From the NCBI GenBank assembly GCA_025456385.1, contig JALOKS010000092.1:1-8981 (forward strand): a stretch of 8,981 nt of DNA, in the 5' to 3' direction. The DNA is from Thermoanaerobaculales bacterium (GTDB lineage Bacteria > Acidobacteriota > Thermoanaerobaculia > Thermoanaerobaculales > Sulfomarinibacteraceae). Below, in pieces: positions 5,596 to 8,981 of the stretch (positions are counted from its first letter, which is position 1; each line of letters starts with the position of its first letter). The translations under genes were made by a program, and so were the position numbers. The notes beneath the pieces are model-generated. The model had not been told where the DNA came from, ran no database searches, and was given only the letters and a program-made list of their open reading frames with translations.

Positions 5596-7173
5596 ATGTC
5601 CGGCACAAGGCACCCGTTCAGGCCGATCACCATCGCGATCGCGACCCTCACCATCGGAGCAACCGCGGGCGTCCTCTTCGGCCAGCGCTCGGTACCCGAG
5701 GACGAGGCCCAGCTCATGCTCAGGGCCTCCCGGGTGGTCAACCTGTTGATCGAGTGGCTCCCGACCGAGGCTGATCCGGCCGACATCGTCTATGACGGCA
5801 TCGGCGGCATGCTGGAGGTCCTCGATCCCCACTCCAACTTTCTCGACCCCCGCAGCTTCAACCAGATGCGGTCGCGCCAGGAAAGCTCATTCTTCGGTGT
5901 CGGCATCATCATCTCGCGGCGTGAGGGCAAGATCACGGTCATCGCGCCCATGGCCGGAACCCCGGCGGCGTCCAAGGGCCTGCGCACCGGCGACGTGATC
6001 ATCAAGGTCGGCGAACAGAGCACGGAGGAGCTCGCCCTCGACGAGGTGGTCGAGCTGGTGCGAGGACCCGAAGGCACCGACGTCCGGCTGACCATCCTCC
6101 GCCCCGGGCTCAAAGAGCCCTTCGACGTGGACATCACCCGCACCCGAATCCCGCAGACCACCGTCCGCTACGCCTTCATGGCGAGGCCGGATGTCGGCTA
6201 CATCCGGCTCTCGGAGTTCAGCTCGTCGAGCGCGCGGGAGGTCCGGCAGGCGATCGAGCGCCTGTCGGCGGAAGGCATGCGGCACCTCGTTCTCGACCTC
6301 CGCAACAACCCCGGCGGTTCGCTCGACGCCGCGATCGGGGTCTCCGACGCCTTCCTCACGAAGGGGAACCTCATCGTCACGACCCGCGGCCGCACACCAT
6401 CGAGCCACTCCACCATCTCCGCACCGGGAACCGGCGAGCCATTCCACGGGGCCGTCATCGTCCTCGTCAATGAGGGCTCGGCCTCGGCCTCGGAGATCGT
6501 TGCCGGTGCGATCCAGGACCATGATCGCGGTCTCGTGCTCGGCGAGGTCACCTGGGGCAAGGGCCTCGTGCAGACCGTGTTCACGGTCCGCGACACAGGG
6601 CTCGCCCTGACGACCGCCCGCTACTACACCCCTTCCGGGCGCTCCATCCAGCGCGACTACGAGTCCTTCTTCGACTACATCACCCACCGCAACGGCAGCG
6701 ACGGCAACGCCGTGCACGAGACGGACGCCGGCCGGACGGTGCTCGGGGGTGGCGGGATCACTCCCGACGTGTCGGTGAGCAACCGGACCCTGTCTGAAAA
6801 CCTCGCCCGCCTGTACGGAGCTTCGGCGTTCTTCCGCTTCGCGGTCGATCTCGTCAACGAGGTGCCGGAGGCGGAGCAGGCCGCCATGGCCCGCGCCTTC
6901 GCGGTCGACGAAGCCGTCCTGCAGCGCTTCTGGTCGTGGGTGGACGAGGTCGACGCTCTCGGGGCGGAGGCCGTCGCCGAGATCCAGGCGAGTCCCCAGG
7001 ACGTCTCCGACGTCGCGCTCGGGATCAGGGTGGAGGTGCTCAACGCGGCCCTGGGGCTGGACGAGGGATACCGCGCCGCGCTCGAGACCGACGAGCAGTA
7101 CCAGGCCGCGCTGGCCCACCTGCCCGAGGCCCAGGACTTCTGGATCGCATGGCAGGCCGCGAATTTAAACTGA
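5596..7173 (+). CDS. ctpA: S41 family C-terminal processing peptidase (CtpA/Prc type)
   Basis: Serine protease that trims or degrades extracytoplasmic proteins from their C-termini, anchored by one N-terminal helix (residues 11-29). The 525-residue product has a helical N-terminal segment ending GGMLEVLDPHSNFLDP, a PDZ domain (about 97-175, FFGVGIIISRREGKITV through AASKGLRTGDVIIKV), and the S41 core. The core has LVLDLRNNPGG, then NEGSASASEIVAG with catalytic Ser297, and WGKGLVQ with Lys322. The 25-residue Ser-Lys spacing matches that of E. coli Prc (Ser452/Lys477). A helical C-terminal extension of about 130 residues follows GGGGITPDVSVS. ATG 5596 is preferred for AGGAG 4 bases upstream; ATG 5560 would add 12 residues. 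The frame stays open far upstream, but that stretch is antisense to tatC and tatA. The symbol is family-level; the native substrate is unknown. It is transcribed divergently from tatA. Confidence 0.93.
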   Translation: MSGTRHPFRPITIAIATLTIGATAGVLFGQRSVPEDEAQLMLRASRVVNLLIEWLPTEADPADIVYDGIGGMLEVLDPHSNFLDPRSFNQMRSRQESSFFGVGIIISRREGKITVIAPMAGTPAASKGLRTGDVIIKVGEQSTEELALDEVVELVRGPEGTDVRLTILRPGLKEPFDVDITRTRIPQTTVRYAFMARPDVGYIRLSEFSSSSAREVRQAIERLSAEGMRHLVLDLRNNPGGSLDAAIGVSDAFLTKGNLIVTTRGRTPSSHSTISAPGTGEPFHGAVIVLVNEGSASASEIVAGAIQDHDRGLVLGEVTWGKGLVQTVFTVRDTGLALTTARYYTPSGRSIQRDYESFFDYITHRNGSDGNAVHETDAGRTVLGGGGITPDVSVSNRTLSENLARLYGASAFFRFAVDLVNEVPEAEQAAMARAFAVDEAVLQRFWSWVDEVDALGAEAVAEIQASPQDVSDVALGIRVEVLNAALGLDEGYRAALETDEQYQAALAHLPEAQDFWIAWQAANLN

Positions 7174-7186
7174 GACGAGCGTCGAT

Positions 7187-7228
7187 TTTTGAGTTTTGAG
7201 TTCTGAGTTTTGAGTTCTGAGTTGTGAG
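7187..7228. repeat. Heptamer tandem array TTYTGAG after the S41 protease gene
   Basis: Six consecutive 7-base units on the plus strand: TTTTGAG, TTTTGAG, TTCTGAG, TTTTGAG, TTCTGAG, TTGTGAG. It begins 13 bases past the protease stop. It is T-rich in a GC-rich genome and is the mirror partner of the array at 7273-7321. Confidence 0.85.
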
Positions 7229-7235
7229 GGCGTCA

Positions 7236-7260
7236 CCCGCCCTGCCGCTGGCGGGAGGGC
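7236..7260. terminator. GC-rich hairpin between convergent genes, possible bidirectional terminator
   Basis: CCCGCC (7236-7241) pairs with GGCGGG (7250-7255). An alternative fold pairs GCCCT (7239-7243) with AGGGC (7256-7260). It lies between the two heptamer arrays in the gap between convergent genes. It has no directly adjacent T-run, so a terminator role is inferred from position. The flanking arrays could lengthen the stem. Confidence 0.4.
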
Positions 7261-7272
7261 TCCGGGCGCCAT

Positions 7273-7321
7273 TCCTCAGTCCTCAGTCCTCAGTCCTCAG
7301 TCCTCAGTCCTCATTCCTCAC
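7273..7321. repeat. Heptamer tandem array TCCTCAG overlapping the dtd stop codon
   Basis: Five perfect TCCTCAG units (7273-7307) on the plus strand, then TCCTCAT and TCCTCAC. The last unit contains the minus-strand TGA stop of dtd (7318-7320), so the array begins at the very end of that gene. Its reverse complement shares CTGAG with the units of the array at 7187-7228. Confidence 0.85.
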
Positions 7322-7755
7322 TCGCGGTCTTCCCAGATCAGGGTCACCGGGCCGTCGTTGACGAGCTCGACCTCCATCAGCGCGCCGAAGACCCCGGTCT
7401 CGACTGCCGCGCCCTCGTTCCGGAGCAGCTCGACGAAGCGCTCGAACATCGGCTCGGCCAGCTCGCCGGGCAGGGCGCGGTCGAAATCCGGACGCCGGCC
7501 CTTGCGGATCGAGCCGGCGACGGTGAACTGCGACACCGCCAGGACCGCGCCGCCGATCTCGTCGAGCCCGCGGTTCATCCGTCCCTCGTCGTCGGTGAAC
7601 ACCCGCAGGGTCGCGACCCGCTTCGCAGCACGCTCGATCTGTCGCTCGCCGTCTCCTCGTTCGAGACCGACGAGGAGAAGCAGGCCCCGGGCGATGCGGC
7701 CGACCGCGGCGCCCTCGACCCGGACCTCCGCCCGGGACACCCGTTGGATCACCAT
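7318..7755 (-). CDS. dtd: D-aminoacyl-tRNA deacylase
   Basis: Cytoplasmic proofreading enzyme that hydrolyses D-amino acids (for example D-Tyr) and misattached Gly from tRNA, protecting translation from wrong-chirality residues. The 145-residue length is the usual one for bacterial DTD. It starts MVIQRVSRAEVRVEG, carries the SQFT motif at 75-78 followed by RKGRRPDFDRA, and the C-terminal NDGPVT motif at 133-138. Its cis Gly-Pro provides chiral selectivity in characterised members. Both signature motifs are intact. ATG 7753-7755 follows the murJ stop by 2 bases with only a weak ribosome binding site, suggesting translational coupling to murJ. The frame remains open upstream inside murJ, but DTD homology begins at this ATG. 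Confidence 0.96.
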   Translation of the reverse strand: MVIQRVSRAEVRVEGAAVGRIARGLLLLVGLERGDGERQIERAAKRVATLRVFTDDEGRMNRGLDEIGGAVLAVSQFTVAGSIRKGRRPDFDRALPGELAEPMFERFVELLRNEGAAVETGVFGALMEVELVNDGPVTLIWEDRE

Positions 7756-7757
7756 TC

Positions 7758-8981
7758 TCACCCGTCGCCCCGCCCCCTCACCGCGGTCACCAGCGAGCGC
7801 AGCTCGCGCCCACCGAGGAGGCTCACCAGGCCGACGTAGACGACAGCTGTCGGCAGCAGCACCGCGCCCAGCCGGAGTGCGCCGGCGAACGAGGTATGGT
7901 CGATGCCCGCGAGCCACGGCTGCACCTGGACGAGCGCGAGAGCGACCGCCGCCGACGCCACAACCTGGCGCGCCACCGCAACCAACGCCGGCGCCACCGG
8001 GGCCTCTCCGAAGCCGTAGATCCTCTTGTAGAGCAGCCCCAGAAACAGACCGTAGCAGGCCATGGCAACGGTGTTCGCCCAACCCAGACCGGCGGTCCCC
8101 CAGGGACCGACCATGAGGGCGCAGGCGGCGGTGAAGATGACCAGCGACACCAGGCTTCCCCACATCGGCGTGCGGGTGTTCTTGTGGGCGAAGAAGGCGC
8201 TCGCCATGACCTTCACCTGACCGGTCCCGACCAGGGAGAAGGCGTAGGCGGTCAAGGTCACGCCTGTCATCTCGACATCGTGAGGGCTGAAGCGGCCGCC
8301 GCCGAAGAGCAGACCGATGATCGGTCGGGACAGCACCGCCATCACCGCGGCGGCCGGAAGCGTGACGAAGCTGACGAGGGTGGCGGTCTCCAGCAGCGTT
8401 CGCGGCGCCCGCTCCGGCGTCAGGCGCAGCTCGCGCGACAGCACCGGCAGCAGGACGGTGGTCAGCTGCACGACGATGCTGCCGAAGACGAGCTCGGTGA
8501 CCCTGTACGCACCGTAGGTGTAGCTGACCCCCGAGTCGAGAAAGGACGCGAAGCGGTTGGAGACCAGCTGGTTGATCTGGTTGATGCCGAGCACCGGAAT
8601 GCCGGGCAGCATCAGGACGAGCACGCCGCGGACCTGCGGCGTCCACAGGCCCCGCCATGCCGGCCGCAGGCCGTAGCCGAGCCGGCGCACGGCGGGCGCC
8701 TGGACCACGAACTGCAGGAGCCCGCCGGCAAGCACTGCGAGCGAGAGGACGAGCTCCGGCTCGGCGAAGCGGGGCACCGCCCACCACGCGGCGACGGCCA
8801 GCGTGAGGTTGAAGAGGATGGGCGTCGAGGCCGAGAGCAGGAAGCGTTCATGGCTGTTGAGGATCCCCTGCAGGAGCGCGGCGAGCGAGATCAGCAGCAG
8901 GTAGGGGAACATGAGGCGGTTCATGAGGACCGTCGTCTCGAGCTTGCCCGGGGTCGCCTCGAAGCCGAGCGCGTAGAGCCG
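7758..8981 (-). CDS. murJ: Lipid II flippase MurJ, C-terminal part (runs off the right edge)
   Basis: Inner-membrane MOP-superfamily flippase (MviN) that moves the peptidoglycan precursor lipid II to the outer face of the membrane. The 407 visible residues lack roughly the first 110-120 of a normal protein of about 520. The frame is open through 8981, reading RLYALGFEATPGKLETTVLM at the edge. Family hallmarks are MFPYLLLISLAALLQGILNS, the SYTYGAYRVTELVFG helix whose Arg and Glu (three apart) match the functionally important Arg270/Glu273 pair of E. coli MurJ, and TTVLLPVLSREL. About ten further hydrophobic helices are visible. The C-terminus ends in a short basic tail. dtd follows after 2 bases, likely in one operon. 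Confidence 0.94.
   Translation of the reverse strand, partial: RLYALGFEATPGKLETTVLMNRLMFPYLLLISLAALLQGILNSHERFLLSASTPILFNLTLAVAAWWAVPRFAEPELVLSLAVLAGGLLQFVVQAPAVRRLGYGLRPAWRGLWTPQVRGVLVLMLPGIPVLGINQINQLVSNRFASFLDSGVSYTYGAYRVTELVFGSIVVQLTTVLLPVLSRELRLTPERAPRTLLETATLVSFVTLPAAAVMAVLSRPIIGLLFGGGRFSPHDVEMTGVTLTAYAFSLVGTGQVKVMASAFFAHKNTRTPMWGSLVSLVIFTAACALMVGPWGTAGLGWANTVAMACYGLFLGLLYKRIYGFGEAPVAPALVAVARQVVASAAVALALVQVQPWLAGIDHTSFAGALRLGAVLLPTAVVYVGLVSLLGGRELRSLVTAVRGRGDG

Noticed and set aside
5887..7119. Minus-strand open frame of 410 codons
   Set aside because: It is the complement of the PDZ and S41 protease domains, whose catalytic motifs are clear on the plus strand.
7187..7321. CRISPR array
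   Set aside because: Units are 7 bases, directly adjacent, with no unique spacers, and no cas genes lie in the window.
7756..8787. Upstream extension of the dtd frame into murJ
   Set aside because: DTD homology and normal length begin at 7755, and murJ occupies this stretch in a different frame with clear MurJ motifs.

Overview
The window is GC-rich throughout and gene-dense. It carries ordinary bacterial housekeeping genes, with two or three unusual intergenic structures. Gene content (Tat export, the lipid II flippase MurJ, a membrane-anchored S41 protease) points to a free-living, probably Gram-negative bacterium. The long TPR protein with Pro/Glu-rich linkers and the period-7 intergenic repeats would suit a GC-rich Acidobacteriota or deltaproteobacterial-type genome. 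That placement is an inference; nothing here fixes the taxon.

Layout, left to right. Positions 1-289 hold no convincing gene, only a short hexamer repeat. On the minus strand there is a block read from about 5.4 kb down to 0.3 kb: tatA (start 5408), tatC (overlapping tatA by 4 bases), an unrecognised acidic 203-residue protein (start 4210), rplS (ribosomal protein L19, start 3508, with its own near-consensus promoter), and a large TPR repeat protein (start 2954). The TPR gene is frameshifted near position 548, where the evidence fits loss of 41 bases. Its true C-terminus survives in another frame and ends at 290.

Divergent from tatA, across a 187-base gap with a heptamer array, an S41 C-terminal processing protease with an N-terminal membrane anchor runs on the plus strand (5596-7173). 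It converges on a minus-strand pair: murJ (N-terminus beyond the right edge) followed within 2 bases by dtd (D-aminoacyl-tRNA deacylase). The 144-base convergent gap is built from two heptamer arrays in mirror orientation around a GC-rich hairpin, so the whole gap could fold into one long imperfect stem.

Functionally, tatA/tatC make a folded-protein export channel and the S41 protease acts on the outer face of the membrane. murJ supplies lipid II for the cell wall, and dtd and rplS serve translation. I see no defence, mobile or biosynthetic system. The parts most worth a second look are the heptamer arrays, the deletion in the TPR gene, the rplS leader, and the unknown protein behind tatC.
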